A program made the translations under genes and the position numbers. A stretch of DNA of 64,000 nt from assembly GCF_003633895.1 (NCBI RefSeq), contig NZ_RBID01000018.1, forward strand, positions 1-64,000, written 5' to 3'. Shown here piece by piece: positions 20,954 through 30,192 of this stretch. Source of the DNA: Vogesella indigofera. Its GTDB lineage: Bacteria; Pseudomonadota; Gammaproteobacteria; Burkholderiales; Chromobacteriaceae. Positions within the stretch are counted from its first letter, which is position 1. Each line of letters opens with the position of its first letter. Below the pieces are notes generated by a model. It saw only the letters and a program-made list of their open reading frames with translations. It ran no database searches and was not told where the DNA came from.

Positions 20954-21850
20954 TCAGGAAAACAGGCCGGTGGACAGGTAGCGGTCACCACGGTCGCAGA
21001 CGATGGACACGATCACCGCGTTCTCCAGCTGCTGGTTGAGACGCAGCGCCACCGCCAGCGCGCCGCCGGACGACGGCCCGGCGAGGATGCCCTCCTCGCG
21101 CGCCAGCTGGCGCGCGGTGTCTTCCGCGGTCTGCTGGTCGACCAGCAGCAGCTCGTCAATGCGCGAGAAATCGCAGATCTTGGGCAGGTATTCGTCTTCC
21201 CACTTGCGAATGCCGGGGATCTGACTGCCAACCTGCGGCTGCACGCCGATGATGCGGATCGCCGGATTCTGCTGCTTGAGGTAGGCACTGGTGCCCATGA
21301 TGGTGCCGGTGGTGCCCATGCTGGACACGAAGTGGGTGACCGTGCCGGCGGTGTCGCGCCAGATCTCCGGCCCGGTGCCCTCGAGGTGCGCCAGCGGATT
21401 GTCCGGGTTGCCGAACTGGTCGAGGATGCGGCCAACCCCGGCGGCCTCCAGGCGCCGCACCTCGTCGATGGCACCGGGCATCGACGCCGCCTTCGGCGTC
21501 AGGATCACCTCGGCGCCGTAGGCGCGCATGGTGTCGATGCGTTCCTGGCTGGAGTTTTCCGGCATCACCAGGATCATCTTGTAACCCATCATGGTCGCCG
21601 CCATCGCCAGCGCGATGCCGGTGTTGCCGCTGGTCGGCTCGATCAGGGTGTCACCGGGCTTGATCTCGCCGCGCGCCTCGGCGTGGCGGATCATCGACAG
21701 TGCCGGCCTGTCCTTCACCGAACCGGCCGGGTTGTTGCCCTCCAGCTTGACCAGCACCACGTTGCTGCTGTTGCCCGGCAGGCGCTTGAGGCGCACCAGC
21801 GGGGTGTTACCGACGAAATCTTCGAGATGTTTGAATACGGGCAGGGTCAT
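20954..21850 (-). CDS. cysM: Cysteine synthase B
   Basis: PLP enzyme making cysteine from O-acetylserine (CysM isozymes also accept thiosulfate). The 298 residues include GNTPLVRL (14-21), the PLP lysine K46 in GSVKDRPA, and the phosphate-binding TSGNTGIALA. Length and sequence style favour CysM over CysK. A GGAG site and a candidate promoter lie just upstream. Confidence 0.93.
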   Translation of the reverse strand: MTLPVFKHLEDFVGNTPLVRLKRLPGNSSNVVLVKLEGNNPAGSVKDRPALSMIRHAEARGEIKPGDTLIEPTSGNTGIALAMAATMMGYKMILVMPENSSQERIDTMRAYGAEVILTPKAASMPGAIDEVRRLEAAGVGRILDQFGNPDNPLAHLEGTGPEIWRDTAGTVTHFVSSMGTTGTIMGTSAYLKQQNPAIRIIGVQPQVGSQIPGIRKWEDEYLPKICDFSRIDELLLVDQQTAEDTARQLAREEGILAGPSSGGALAVALRLNQQLENAVIVSIVCDRGDRYLSTGLFS

Positions 21851-21871
21851 TGGCGTCTCCTAGTGCGCCGC

Positions 21872-21899
21872 ATTATACCGGCTTGCACCCCGCTGTCGC
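21872..21899 (-). promoter_or_regulatory. Candidate cysM promoter
   Basis: On the minus strand a perfect TATAAT (21872-21877) lies 16 bases from GCGACA (21894-21899). The start would be about 15 bases before the cysM ATG. The -35 is weak. Confidence 0.5.
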
Positions 21900-22030
21900 C
21901 GCCCCGCGGCCAAGCCTGCCGCAGCAGCATCAATAATCACGATACGGATCAAGCACTTGCCATCAGCGTGGCTTTTGGAATTTTGGCTACCTTGAATATA
22001 ACCAGATGCACCATGTCGCCGGCAGCAGCC

Positions 22031-22066
22031 GCAAAAAAACCCGCACCAGCGGTACGGGTTTTTTGC
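22031..22066. terminator. Terminator after the phytase-like gene
   Basis: ACCCGCACC and GGTACGGGT pair with one mismatch, flanked by seven A residues and six T residues, so it could work in both directions. It lies 18 bases after the phytase-like stop. Confidence 0.75.
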
Positions 22067-22084
22067 GTTCACGCCGAGGCGCGC

Positions 22085-23455
22085 TCAGGGCAGCGCGTGC
22101 AGTGGCTTCTGCAGCGTGATCAGCCACAGCTCGGTGGCCTCACGATTGGGCGCGATGGCAACGCGGACGCCATCCTGGCGCTGGCCCGCCAGGTTCTGCA
22201 GCTGGCCAGCGGCGACCTGCAGCTGCGCCAGCTTGGCGGCACTGCCCTGCACCTCGCTGCGCACGCCGAAATCGTTGTCGTTGATCAGCGCCAGCTGGTT
22301 GTTCTCCACCAGCGTCAGCCCTTCCGCCTTTTCCGCGGTCCAGCCCAGCGCGCGCAGGTCCAGCGCCAGTGTCCGCCGTGCCAGCTGGATGCCGGCCGCC
22401 GCCAGCATCGCGTCATCGCCATATTCCAGCGCGCGGCCGTCGGCCAGCGTCTTGCCGTCCAGTGCCGTGGCCGTGGCGAGGTCGATCAGCGTGATGTCAT
22501 TGTGCATACGCTTGTCCTGATCCTTGCCCTGCTCGATCACCGCGAAGCGGCTGTCGGACAGCGCCACGATGTCGCCCAGCTTCATGTCGCCGGCCTTGTT
22601 GTAGTGCGCCGGCACCGGATAGCCGAACTGGCGCACCGTGCCGCTGGCCGGGTCCAGCTCGACGATGCGGCTGAAACGCGCGCCATGGCGGGTGCGACCA
22701 TCGACATCCAGCGTACTCTGCACGATGGCGACCACCTTGCCGGACGGCGTCACGGTGACGCCCTCAAAGCCACGGTTGGGCTGCCGCGCGGCGAGGATGG
22801 CCGGCAGGCCGCTGCCCGGCGCATAGCGCTGCCGGATCTCGCCACTGGCGGCATCGACCCGGGCCAGGAACGGGCCGTACTCGTCCACCAGCCACAGGTT
22901 GCCCTGCTTGTCAGCGGCGATGCCCTCCGGATCGAAGCCCAGCGTGTCGTACGGCAGCGGCTGCAGCTTTTCATCGAGGCCGATTTCACCACTGGCGCCC
23001 ACCGCCCCCTGCGGCAGCGGCAGGCCGCTGATGGCGCGCCCGGCTTCGCGCAGCGGCAGCATGCGGCCAACCGTGGCGGCCTCCGCCAACGACACACGCA
23101 GCTGCACCACCGTCGGCACAAAGGCCGGCACCGGGAACAGCTTGCTGGCGTAGCGCGTGCCGCCGTTCAGCACCTCCGGCGAATCGGCATTCGGGCCGCG
23201 ATCGGTCACCGCCCAGAATTCCAGCGCTGCACTGCCTTTTTCATAACCCTTGAAGCTCAGCGCCGAACCCACTGCCAGCGGCAGGCTGCCAGCGAAGGCC
23301 GCGGCATCGGCACCGCGATAGGCCAGCGCCGGTGCGCTGACCTCGTAGCGTTCTACCGCCGCCAGCGCCGGATGCGATACCGGCAACAGGGTGAACGGCG
23401 CGGCCAGCGCCGGCATGGCCAGCCCGGCAAACAGCACAGCAAGAGAACGGCGCAT
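22085..23455 (-). CDS. Esterase-like phytase-domain periplasmic protein
   Basis: A 456-residue secreted protein with a signal peptide (about 1-18, ending ALAAP) and the phytase-like esterase domain family (PF13449 type), recognised from VTDRGPNAD, DPEGIAAD, WLVDEYGP and NRGFEGVTV. These form a six-bladed-propeller-like fold in the family. The substrate is unknown; family members are annotated as esterases, phytases or alkaline-phosphatase-like, rarely with evidence. Transcribed alone between two terminators. Confidence 0.8.
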   Translation of the reverse strand: MRRSLAVLFAGLAMPALAAPFTLLPVSHPALAAVERYEVSAPALAYRGADAAAFAGSLPLAVGSALSFKGYEKGSAALEFWAVTDRGPNADSPEVLNGGTRYASKLFPVPAFVPTVVQLRVSLAEAATVGRMLPLREAGRAISGLPLPQGAVGASGEIGLDEKLQPLPYDTLGFDPEGIAADKQGNLWLVDEYGPFLARVDAASGEIRQRYAPGSGLPAILAARQPNRGFEGVTVTPSGKVVAIVQSTLDVDGRTRHGARFSRIVELDPASGTVRQFGYPVPAHYNKAGDMKLGDIVALSDSRFAVIEQGKDQDKRMHNDITLIDLATATALDGKTLADGRALEYGDDAMLAAAGIQLARRTLALDLRALGWTAEKAEGLTLVENNQLALINDNDFGVRSEVQGSAAKLAQLQVAAGQLQNLAGQRQDGVRVAIAPNREATELWLITLQKPLHALP

Positions 23456-23535
23456 AAGAAATCCCCTCCGGTATCGTCAGAAAGACGTCACGCTAGCCCA
23501 GTGTCGTGACAGCACCGTGACAGCCGCAAACGACA

Positions 23536-23559
23536 AAGCCCCGTCCAGGGACGGGGCTT
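23536..23559 (-). terminator. Terminator after hldD
   Basis: AAGCCCCGTC and GACGGGGCTT pair perfectly over a 4-base loop 22 bases past the hldD stop. The T run on the minus strand is short. Confidence 0.7.
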
Positions 23560-23580
23560 GCGGGCGGCAAGGCGCAAGGC

Positions 23581-24582
23581 TCAGCCCTGGCGCGCGATCA
23601 GCCAGTCCACGTAGCGGTCGACCCCCTGCTCCACGGTCAGCATCGGCGCGTCGTAGCCCGCTTCGCGCAGCTTGCCGATGTCGGCCTGGGTGAAGCTCTG
23701 GTACTTGCCCTTCAGCGCTTCCGGGAATTCGATGTATTCCAGGATGCCCTGCTCCACCAGTTCGGCCAGCGTCAGCGCCGGCTTGCCTTCGTGGCGGCGG
23801 CAGGCGTTGACGGTGGCCACCGCCACATCGTTGAACGGCTGCGCACGGCCGGAGCCGAGGTTGAAGATGCCGGACTTGTCCGGATTATCGAGGAAGAACA
23901 GGTTGACGTTGACCACGTCCTCCACCGACACGAAGTCGCGGCTCTGGCTGCCGTTGTCCCAGCCGTCGTAGCCGCCGAACAGCTTGACCTTGCCGGATTC
24001 ACGGTACTGGTTGAAGTTGTGGAACGCCACCGACGCCATGCGCCCCTTGTGCTGCTCCTGCGGGCCGTAGACGTTGAAGTAGCGGAAGCCGGCCACTTGC
24101 GCGGTGAGACCTTCCTTCATGCGGCGGCGCAGCACCTGGTCGAACAGGAACTTGGAATAGCCGTAGACGTTGAGCGGACCTTCATGCTGGCGCTCTTCCT
24201 TGAACACGCTGCCCTTGCCGTAGGTGGCGGCGCTGGAGGCGTACAGGAACGGGATTTCTTCCGCCTGGCAGAATTCGAACAGCTCCAGCGTGTACTGGTA
24301 GTTGTTCTCCATCATGTACTTGCCGTCGTGGTTCATGGTGTCGGAGCAGGCGCCCTGGTGCAGGATGGCGCGGATCTCGCCGTCGAAATCGCCACTGCCG
24401 ATCAGGCTGATGAAGTCCTGCTTGTCGAGGTAGTCACTGATCTCGCAGTCCACCAGGTTGGCGAACTTGTCGCCACGGGTGAGGTTATCGACGGCGATGA
24501 TGTCGGTTTCGCCGCGCGCATTGAGCGCCTTGACGATGTTGGAGCCGATAAAGCCGGCAGCGCCGGTCACCACGATGGTCAT
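23581..24582 (-). CDS. hldD: ADP-L-glycero-D-manno-heptose 6-epimerase
   Basis: Last step of ADP-heptose synthesis for the LPS inner core. The 333-residue SDR-type protein has the NAD(P)-binding GAAGFIG (7-13) and the catalytic YGYSK pair (Y140, K144). It is 18 bases downstream of a DUF924 gene and in the same direction as rfaE1 and ugd, so the stretch 23.6-27.5 kb gathers sugar-nucleotide genes for the cell surface. Confidence 0.95.
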   Translation of the reverse strand: MTIVVTGAAGFIGSNIVKALNARGETDIIAVDNLTRGDKFANLVDCEISDYLDKQDFISLIGSGDFDGEIRAILHQGACSDTMNHDGKYMMENNYQYTLELFEFCQAEEIPFLYASSAATYGKGSVFKEERQHEGPLNVYGYSKFLFDQVLRRRMKEGLTAQVAGFRYFNVYGPQEQHKGRMASVAFHNFNQYRESGKVKLFGGYDGWDNGSQSRDFVSVEDVVNVNLFFLDNPDKSGIFNLGSGRAQPFNDVAVATVNACRRHEGKPALTLAELVEQGILEYIEFPEALKGKYQSFTQADIGKLREAGYDAPMLTVEQGVDRYVDWLIARQG

Positions 24583-24600
24583 AGCATTTCCTTTAGGAAG

Positions 24601-25182
24601 TCAGAACGAGCTGCCCGGCTGGGCCAGAAACTGCAGCTCGTCCGCGGTAGAGGGGCGCCCCAGCGCGGCATTGCGGTGGGGAAAACGGCCAAAGCGGGCG
24701 ATAATGGCCCGATGCTTTTCGGCGTAGTCGACGACACCGGCGCGGTCGGGGCTGTCCGGCGGCAGGCTTTCAAAGCGGCGGACGGATTCATCCTGGTCGG
24801 CCAGCGCTTCACTGTGCTCCAGCGGCAGGTAGAAGAACCAGCGCGCCACCGGCGGCAGTTGCTGCTCCAGCCCGACAGCCAGCGCCGCCTTGGCCACCGT
24901 CCGCGCCTGCGCATCCAGCGCAAACGCCTGCGCCTCGCCACGGAACAGGTTGCGCGAGAACTGGTCGGCCACGATCAGCCACGCCAGCACCGTGTGCGCG
25001 TCGGCCGGATCCGGCAGCAGTTCGCCGGCGGCGATGCGTTGCCACAGCGGCAGGAAGCGCTGGCGGATGGCGTCATCGAAGGCGGCATCCTTGCGGAACC
25101 AAGCGTTGCGGCTCGTGGCCAGCTGCGCTTCGTCCGTGCCGTCAAACCAGAACTGCACTACCTGCGTCACCCACTCCGTCAT
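24601..25182 (-). CDS. DUF924 family protein
   Basis: A 193-residue soluble all-helical protein of the DUF924 family, recognised from VVQFWFDG at the start, LIVADQFSRNLFRG in the middle, and WFFYLPLEHSE. The family is TPR-like and has no settled function. It sits between rfaE1 and hldD in what looks like one transcript, 17 bases after rfaE1; whether it has a role in heptose synthesis is unknown. Confidence 0.85.
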   Translation of the reverse strand: MTEWVTQVVQFWFDGTDEAQLATSRNAWFRKDAAFDDAIRQRFLPLWQRIAAGELLPDPADAHTVLAWLIVADQFSRNLFRGEAQAFALDAQARTVAKAALAVGLEQQLPPVARWFFYLPLEHSEALADQDESVRRFESLPPDSPDRAGVVDYAEKHRAIIARFGRFPHRNAALGRPSTADELQFLAQPGSSF

Positions 25183-25199
25183 CGCCGCCTCGCTTCAAG

Positions 25200-26162
25200 T
25201 CACAGTGCAAACAGTTCGCGCTGGTGGCACACCGCGGTGCCCAGCTTTGCCACCACGATACCGGCGGCGGCGTTGGCCAGCCGCATCGCCACGGGCAGCG
25301 CCAGACCTGCGGCCAGCATCAGGCCCAGGGTGCCGATCACGGTATCGCCGGCACCGGACACGTCGTATACCTCCTGCGCCAGTGTCGGCTCGTGCACCGC
25401 GCCGTCGGCACGGTACAGCGTCATGCCCTCTTCGCTGCGTGTCACCAGCAGCGCGGTCAGATCCAGCTCGGCACGCAGCGCCTCGGCCTTGGCCGACAGT
25501 TGCGCCTCGGTCTGCCAGCTGCCGGCGACCTGCTTGAATTCGCTGCGGTTGGGCGTCAGCAGCGTGGCGCCGGCGTACTTGCTGTAGTCGTCGCCTTTCG
25601 GGTCGATCAGCACCGGCTTGCCGGCCTCACGCGCCAGCGCGATCATGCGCGCGACGTGGGTCAGGCCGCCCTTGCCGTAGTCGGACAGGATCACCACGTC
25701 GTGTTCGGCGACGATGGCGGCGTACTCGTCCAGCTTGTCGGCGAGGATTTCATGGCTCGGCGCGTCCTCGAAATCGAGGCGGATCAGCTGCTGCTGCCGC
25801 GCCACCACCCGCAGTTTCACCGTGGTGGCGATGCCGGCATCGCGCTTGAACGAGGCACGGATGCCGTCATTGGCCAGCAGCCGCTCCAGCGCGGTCGCGG
25901 CCTCGTCGTCGCCAACCACTGACAGGATGGTGGCCTGACCACCGAGGCTGGCGATATTGCGCGCCACGTTGGCCGCACCGCCGGCACGCTCTTCCATGCG
26001 GCTGATTTTGGCCACCGGCACCGGCGCCTCCGGCGAGATGCGGCTCACATCGCCGAACCAGTAACGGTCCAGCATCACGTCGCCGACCACCAGCACCTTG
26101 GCTGCGGCCAGCTGTGCAGCCAACGTTGCGGGCGGGAGGCCCAGCGTGTTCAACAGGTTCAT
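25200..26162 (-). CDS. rfaE1: D-glycero-beta-D-manno-heptose-7-phosphate kinase
   Basis: PfkB-type sugar kinase forming heptose 1,7-bisphosphate in ADP-heptose synthesis. The ATG at 26162 gives 320 residues, covering only the kinase half of E. coli HldE; the C-terminal nucleotidyltransferase half is missing, so a separate rfaE2 should exist elsewhere. The N-terminal VLVVGDVMLDRYWFGDV and the C-terminal PfkB signature VYDVSGAGDTVIGTL are present. It begins 7 bases after ugd. Confidence 0.92.
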   Translation of the reverse strand: MNLLNTLGLPPATLAAQLAAAKVLVVGDVMLDRYWFGDVSRISPEAPVPVAKISRMEERAGGAANVARNIASLGGQATILSVVGDDEAATALERLLANDGIRASFKRDAGIATTVKLRVVARQQQLIRLDFEDAPSHEILADKLDEYAAIVAEHDVVILSDYGKGGLTHVARMIALAREAGKPVLIDPKGDDYSKYAGATLLTPNRSEFKQVAGSWQTEAQLSAKAEALRAELDLTALLVTRSEEGMTLYRADGAVHEPTLAQEVYDVSGAGDTVIGTLGLMLAAGLALPVAMRLANAAAGIVVAKLGTAVCHQRELFAL

Positions 26163-26169
26163 GCTCACC

Positions 26170-27489
26170 TCAACGGCCGATGGCGTGGTATTCGAAGCCC
26201 TGCGCGCGCAGCCAGGCCGGATCGTACATATTGCGGCCGTCAAAAATCAGCGGCTGCAGCAGCAGGCGTTTCAGCTCGGCAAAGTCCGGGCTGCGGAACG
26301 CCTTCCATTCGGTGGCGATCAGCAGCGCATCGGCGCCGTGCAGCGGGCTCATCATGTCGTCGGCAAAGGCAAAGCCGGCGATGTCGGCCATGGTGCGCGA
26401 CGCTTCGTGCATCGCCACCGGATCAAAGGCGACCACTTGTGCGCCGCGGCGGGTCAGCTCGTCGACGATCACGCGGCTCGGCGCCTCGCGCATGTCGTCG
26501 GTGTTGGGCTTGAACGCCAGCCCCCACAGCGCGAAGCGGCGACCACTCAGGTCGGCGCCAAACTTGGCGACCACTTTTTCCACCAGTCGCAGCTTCTGCG
26601 CGTCGTTGGCGGCTTCCACCGCGGTCAGCACGCGCATCGCGTGGCCGTTGTCACGGCCGGTGGCCACCAGCGCCTTCACGTCTTTCGGGAAGCAGGAACC
26701 GCCGTAGCCGGTGCCCGGATACAGGAAGTGGTAGCCGATACGCGGATCGGACCCGATGCCCTTGCGCACCAGCTCGATGTCGGCACCCAGCGTTTCCGCG
26801 AGGTTGGCCAGTTCGTTCATGAACGAGATGCGGGTCGCCAGCATCGCGTTGGCCGCGTACTTGGTCAGCTCGGCGGAGCGCACGTCCATGAACAGGATGC
26901 GCTCGTGGTTGCGCTGGAACGGCTCGTACAGGCGGCGCATCATGTCGATGGCACGCTCGTCCCCGGCGCCGACCACGATGCGGTCCGGCTTCATGAAGTC
27001 CTCGATCGCGGCGCCCTCTTTCAGGAACTCCGGATTGGACACCACGCTGTAATCGATATCGACCCCGCGTGCGGCCAACGTTGCCGCGATCGCGGCGTTG
27101 ACCTTGTCGGCGGTACCGACCGGCACCGTCGACTTGTCGACGATGACCTTGTAACCGTTCATGTGCTGGCCGATATTGCGCGCGGCGGCCAGTACATACT
27201 GCAGGTCGGCGGAGCCGTCCTCGTCCGGCGGCGTACCGACGGCGATGAACTGGATGTCGCCAAACGCCACCGACGCAGCGACATCAGTGGTAAAGCTGAG
27301 GCGACCGGCGGCGACGTTGCGCTTGACCATCTCGTCCAGCCCCGGCTCGTAGATCGGGATGCCGCCAGCCTGCAGCATGGAGATCTTGGCCGGATCCACG
27401 TCCAGGCACAGCACATGGTTGCCCACTTCGGCGAGGCAGGTGCCGGTGACCAGGCCGACATAGCCCGATCCGATTACGGTAATTTTCAT
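26170..27489 (-). CDS. ugd: UDP-glucose 6-dehydrogenase
   Basis: Oxidises UDP-glucose to UDP-glucuronate for capsule, exopolysaccharide or LPS modification. The 439-residue protein starts with the NAD-binding [10 protein letters not shown] and has the catalytic cysteine in [12 protein letters not shown] at about 260. Its start overlaps the pyrF stop as ATGA, and rfaE1 follows directly. Confidence 0.95.
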   Translation of the reverse strand: MKITVIGSGYVGLVTGTCLAEVGNHVLCLDVDPAKISMLQAGGIPIYEPGLDEMVKRNVAAGRLSFTTDVAASVAFGDIQFIAVGTPPDEDGSADLQYVLAAARNIGQHMNGYKVIVDKSTVPVGTADKVNAAIAATLAARGVDIDYSVVSNPEFLKEGAAIEDFMKPDRIVVGAGDERAIDMMRRLYEPFQRNHERILFMDVRSAELTKYAANAMLATRISFMNELANLAETLGADIELVRKGIGSDPRIGYHFLYPGTGYGGSCFPKDVKALVATGRDNGHAMRVLTAVEAANDAQKLRLVEKVVAKFGADLSGRRFALWGLAFKPNTDDMREAPSRVIVDELTRRGAQVVAFDPVAMHEASRTMADIAGFAFADDMMSPLHGADALLIATEWKAFRSPDFAELKRLLLQPLIFDGRNMYDPAWLRAQGFEYHAIGR

Positions 27490-28232
27490 GCTTGTGTCGC
27501 CATATAGGATTGAATGTCGGCATTGATCGCCGCCAGCGCGGCCAGCGGATCGGCGGCCTGGGTGATCGGACGGCCGATCACCAGGTAGTCGGCGCCGGCC
27601 TGCAGCGCGGCCACCGGCGTCATCACCCGGCGCTGGTCATCGGCGGCGCTGTCGGCGAGGCGGATGCCCGGCGTCACCAGCTTGAAGTCGCGGCCCAGTT
27701 CGGCCTTCAGCAATGGCGCTTCCTGCGCCGAGCACACCACGCCGTCCAGGCCGCTGTCGCGCGTCAGCCGTGCCAGGCGCAGCACCTGCTCCTGCGGCGG
27801 CACGGTGATGCCGATCTCGGCCAGATCGCTGGCCTCCATGCTGGTCAGCACCGTGACCGCGATCAGCAGCGGGCGCTGGCTGTACTGCGCCAGCGCCTCG
27901 GCGGCGGCGGTCATCATGCGGCGGCCGCCGGAGGCGTGCACGTTGACCATCCACACCCCGGCTTCGGCCGCCATCTTGCAGGCGTGCGCCACGGTGTTGG
28001 GAATATCGTGGAATTTCAGATCCAGGAACACCTGGAAGCCGCGCGCCTGCAACTGCTGCAGCAGCTGCGGGCCGGCGGCGGTAAACAGCTCCTTGCCGAC
28101 CTTCAGCCGGCACTGCAGCGGGTCAAGACGGGAGGCAAAGGCCAGCGCGGCATCGGCGGTGGCAAAATCCAGTGCCACCAGCACCGGCGAGGTAACGTTG
28201 GCCGCAAGGCCAGGCGCCATCAAGGGATTCAT
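27486..28232 (-). CDS. pyrF: Orotidine 5'-phosphate decarboxylase
   Basis: Last step of UMP synthesis. I choose the ATG at 28232 (248 residues, [13 protein letters not shown]) with a GGA site; a second ATG four codons later is possible. The catalytic Asp-Lys-Asp array lies in [12 protein letters not shown], with a C-terminal [12 protein letters not shown] phosphate-binding loop. It follows lapB by 26 bases, the common lapB-pyrF order. Confidence 0.95.
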   Translation of the reverse strand: MNPLMAPGLAANVTSPVLVALDFATADAALAFASRLDPLQCRLKVGKELFTAAGPQLLQQLQARGFQVFLDLKFHDIPNTVAHACKMAAEAGVWMVNVHASGGRRMMTAAAEALAQYSQRPLLIAVTVLTSMEASDLAEIGITVPPQEQVLRLARLTRDSGLDGVVCSAQEAPLLKAELGRDFKLVTPGIRLADSAADDQRRVMTPVAALQAGADYLVIGRPITQAADPLAALAAINADIQSYMATQA

Positions 28233-28258
28233 GTTGTTCCAGTCTTCAATGCTTGAAA

Positions 28259-29422
28259 TCAATGGGTTTCCGAGCGGTTGGGGGTGAAGCTCTCCCACTC
28301 GCCGCAGGCCGGGCAGTGCCAGAAGAAGGCCCGCGAGCGGAAATTGCAGCGTTTGCAGCGGTGCACGGTCAGGCGCTGCGCGTGCTTCATGATCAGCGCG
28401 CGCGCCACTTCGGCATCCATGCGCCCTTCCGGGCTCAGCTCGTCCATCTGTGCTTCCACCAGGCGGTAGACGCCAAGCAGGTTCGGCCGCGCGTGTACCG
28501 CTTCGCGCACCGCCTCCAGTGCCTTGGCCTCGCCTTCGTAGGTGGCCACCTTCTGGTACAGCAGGTCGGTCAGTTCCAGCTGCGAAAAGGTGCGCTGGTA
28601 GCCACGCAGCAGCGCAATGCCTTCCGCCGCCTTGCCCAGCGACTCGTAGGCGTCGAACAGGCGCTCGGCGACCATCGCCAGGTATTCGTAGTTCTGCTTC
28701 TCGATCGCCTGCCAGGCGGCGATGGCGGCTTCCGGCTGGCCGGTGGCGACCTCGATGTCACCGAGCAGGATGCTGGCGCGCACGCACTTGCGGTTGGCCG
28801 CAAACGCTTCCTGCACGTAGCCGCGCGCCTTGTCGTAGTCGGACTGGTATAGCGCACCCTGCGCCAGCTCGCAGAAAAACTGCGCCACCTCGTGCTGGAA
28901 GGAGTGCGCGTCGCTGCGCAGCTCGCGCGCGGTGGCGACCGCCTTTTCCCAGTCGCGGTCCTGCTGGTAGATGCTCAGCAGCTGTTCGCGCGCGGCACGG
29001 CCCATGGTCTGGCTGGGCAGCAGCTTGACCAGGATTTCCTCGGCGCGATCGACCAGCCCGGCCTTGTGAAAGTCCTGCGACAGCTCGAAACGCACCTGCG
29101 CCTTTTGTTCGTTGCTGAGATCGGGCAGTTCCAGCACCTGCTGGTGCAGGCGGATGGCGCGGTCGTTTTCGCCGCGGCGGCGGTACAGCTTGCCCAGGCT
29201 CAGCTGCACTTCCAGTGCCTGCGGATGGGCGCGTGCCACTTCCGCCAGCGAGCGGGCGGCGACATCGGTCTTGTCATCGACCAGCGCGTCCAGCCCCTTG
29301 TAAAAACCGGCCGGCACTTCGCGCGCCTGTTTCAGTACTGCGCGCATGTCGACGCGCGCGGCCAGCCAGCCCAGACCGAAAAATGCCGGGAACAGCAACA
29401 GCCACCACAGATCAATATCCAA
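28259..29422 (-). CDS. lapB: Lipopolysaccharide assembly protein LapB (YciM)
   Basis: Inner-membrane adaptor that brings FtsH to LpxC and so sets LPS synthesis. I choose the TTG at 29422, which gives the conserved opening [19 protein letters not shown] (387 residues); an earlier TTG at 29452 adds 10 unconserved residues. The membrane segment is at about 5-21, TPR repeats fill the middle, and a rubredoxin-type metal site ends the protein (CKRC and CPAC). FtsH regulators HflK and HflC are encoded in the same window. Confidence 0.93.
   Translation of the reverse strand: MDIDLWWLLLFPAFFGLGWLAARVDMRAVLKQAREVPAGFYKGLDALVDDKTDVAARSLAEVARAHPQALEVQLSLGKLYRRRGENDRAIRLHQQVLELPDLSNEQKAQVRFELSQDFHKAGLVDRAEEILVKLLPSQTMGRAAREQLLSIYQQDRDWEKAVATARELRSDAHSFQHEVAQFFCELAQGALYQSDYDKARGYVQEAFAANRKCVRASILLGDIEVATGQPEAAIAAWQAIEKQNYEYLAMVAERLFDAYESLGKAAEGIALLRGYQRTFSQLELTDLLYQKVATYEGEAKALEAVREAVHARPNLLGVYRLVEAQMDELSPEGRMDAEVARALIMKHAQRLTVHRCKRCNFRSRAFFWHCPACGEWESFTPNRSETH
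28792..28803 (+). repeat. Dispersed repeat GGTTGGCCGCAA
   Basis: Perfect copy inside lapB. Confidence 0.7.
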
Positions 29423-29466
29423 AATCCAACCTCGGTACGGGAATGCCGGCAAACGGCAGAAGCAAA

Positions 29467-29760
29467 TCAGTCAGCCAGCGCGTCGCTCGGGTCTTTGGTC
29501 ACCCTGCTGCTGGCCTGTCTGGAGCGCAATTCCTTCTTGAGCTGCGACAGCTCGCGACGGACACGCAGGGAATAGGTAAAGGTAGCCAGCATTGCAATCA
29601 GCACACCGGCAACAAAGAACACCAGCAACAGCAGGATCAGCGGCGCATTCCAGCTTTGTCCAAAAAACAGCTTGAACTCGACGATGGCACTGTTCTGCAC
29701 GGTTACCGCCACCAGCAGCACCAGCAGCACCAGCTCCAGCAAGCGAACGAGGTAACGCAT
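29467..29760 (-). CDS. lapA: Lipopolysaccharide assembly protein LapA
   Basis: Small inner-membrane partner of LapB (DUF1049). The 97-residue protein from the ATG at 29760 has two membrane segments (about 4-22 and 41-64) and a basic coiled-coil-like cytoplasmic tail (SLRVRRELSQLKKELRSRQ). The order rpsA-ihfB-lapA-lapB-pyrF is conserved. The longer upstream frame is not conserved. Confidence 0.92.
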   Translation of the reverse strand: MRYLVRLLELVLLVLLVAVTVQNSAIVEFKLFFGQSWNAPLILLLLVFFVAGVLIAMLATFTYSLRVRRELSQLKKELRSRQASSRVTKDPSDALAD

Positions 29761-29886
29761 AACGACTCCGGCCTGATCAAAAATTATCGCAAGTTTAAAC
29801 GAAAGCGTGCGCCCCCCCAAGCCGGAAGCGGAATAAAAAAACGCTGCGGTAAACCGCAGCGTTTTGCAGACAGGCACATCGGAAGC

Positions 29887-30183
29887 TTACTCGGAAGCCC
29901 CCGGGGCAAGATCCACGCGTTCGCGCAGCTCTTTGCCTGCCTTGAAGTGAGGCACGTATTTCTCAGGAACGACAACGCTGGAGCCGGACTTGGGGTTGCG
30001 GCCAACCCGCGGCGGACGGTAGTTCAGATCGAAGCTACCGAAGCCGCGAATCTCGATTCGCTGCCCTTTTGCCAGGCTGCCGGCCATCGCATCCAGAATG
30101 GTTTTGACGGCCAGTTCAGCATCTTTGGCGACCAACTGAGGATAACGCTCGGCAAGCCTCGCAATAAGCTCAGATTTGGTCAT
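29887..30183 (-). CDS. ihfB: Integration host factor subunit beta
   Basis: DNA-bending nucleoid protein, partner of IhfA. The product [16 protein letters not shown] is 98 residues from the ATG at 30183; in-frame ATG and GTG codons two and three codons upstream are alternatives. The HU/IHF signature with the RGFGSFDL turn and the DNA-intercalating proline arm [12 protein letters not shown] are present. It follows the rpsA stop by 9 bases. A perfect repeat copy lies within the arm coding region at 29996-30007. Confidence 0.96.
   Translation of the reverse strand: MTKSELIARLAERYPQLVAKDAELAVKTILDAMAGSLAKGQRIEIRGFGSFDLNYRPPRVGRNPKSGSSVVVPEKYVPHFKAGKELRERVDLAPGASE
29996..30007 (-). repeat. Dispersed repeat, minus orientation
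   Basis: Perfect copy inside ihfB, in the codons for the DNA-binding arm. Confidence 0.65.
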
Positions 30184-30192
30184 ATCCATCAC

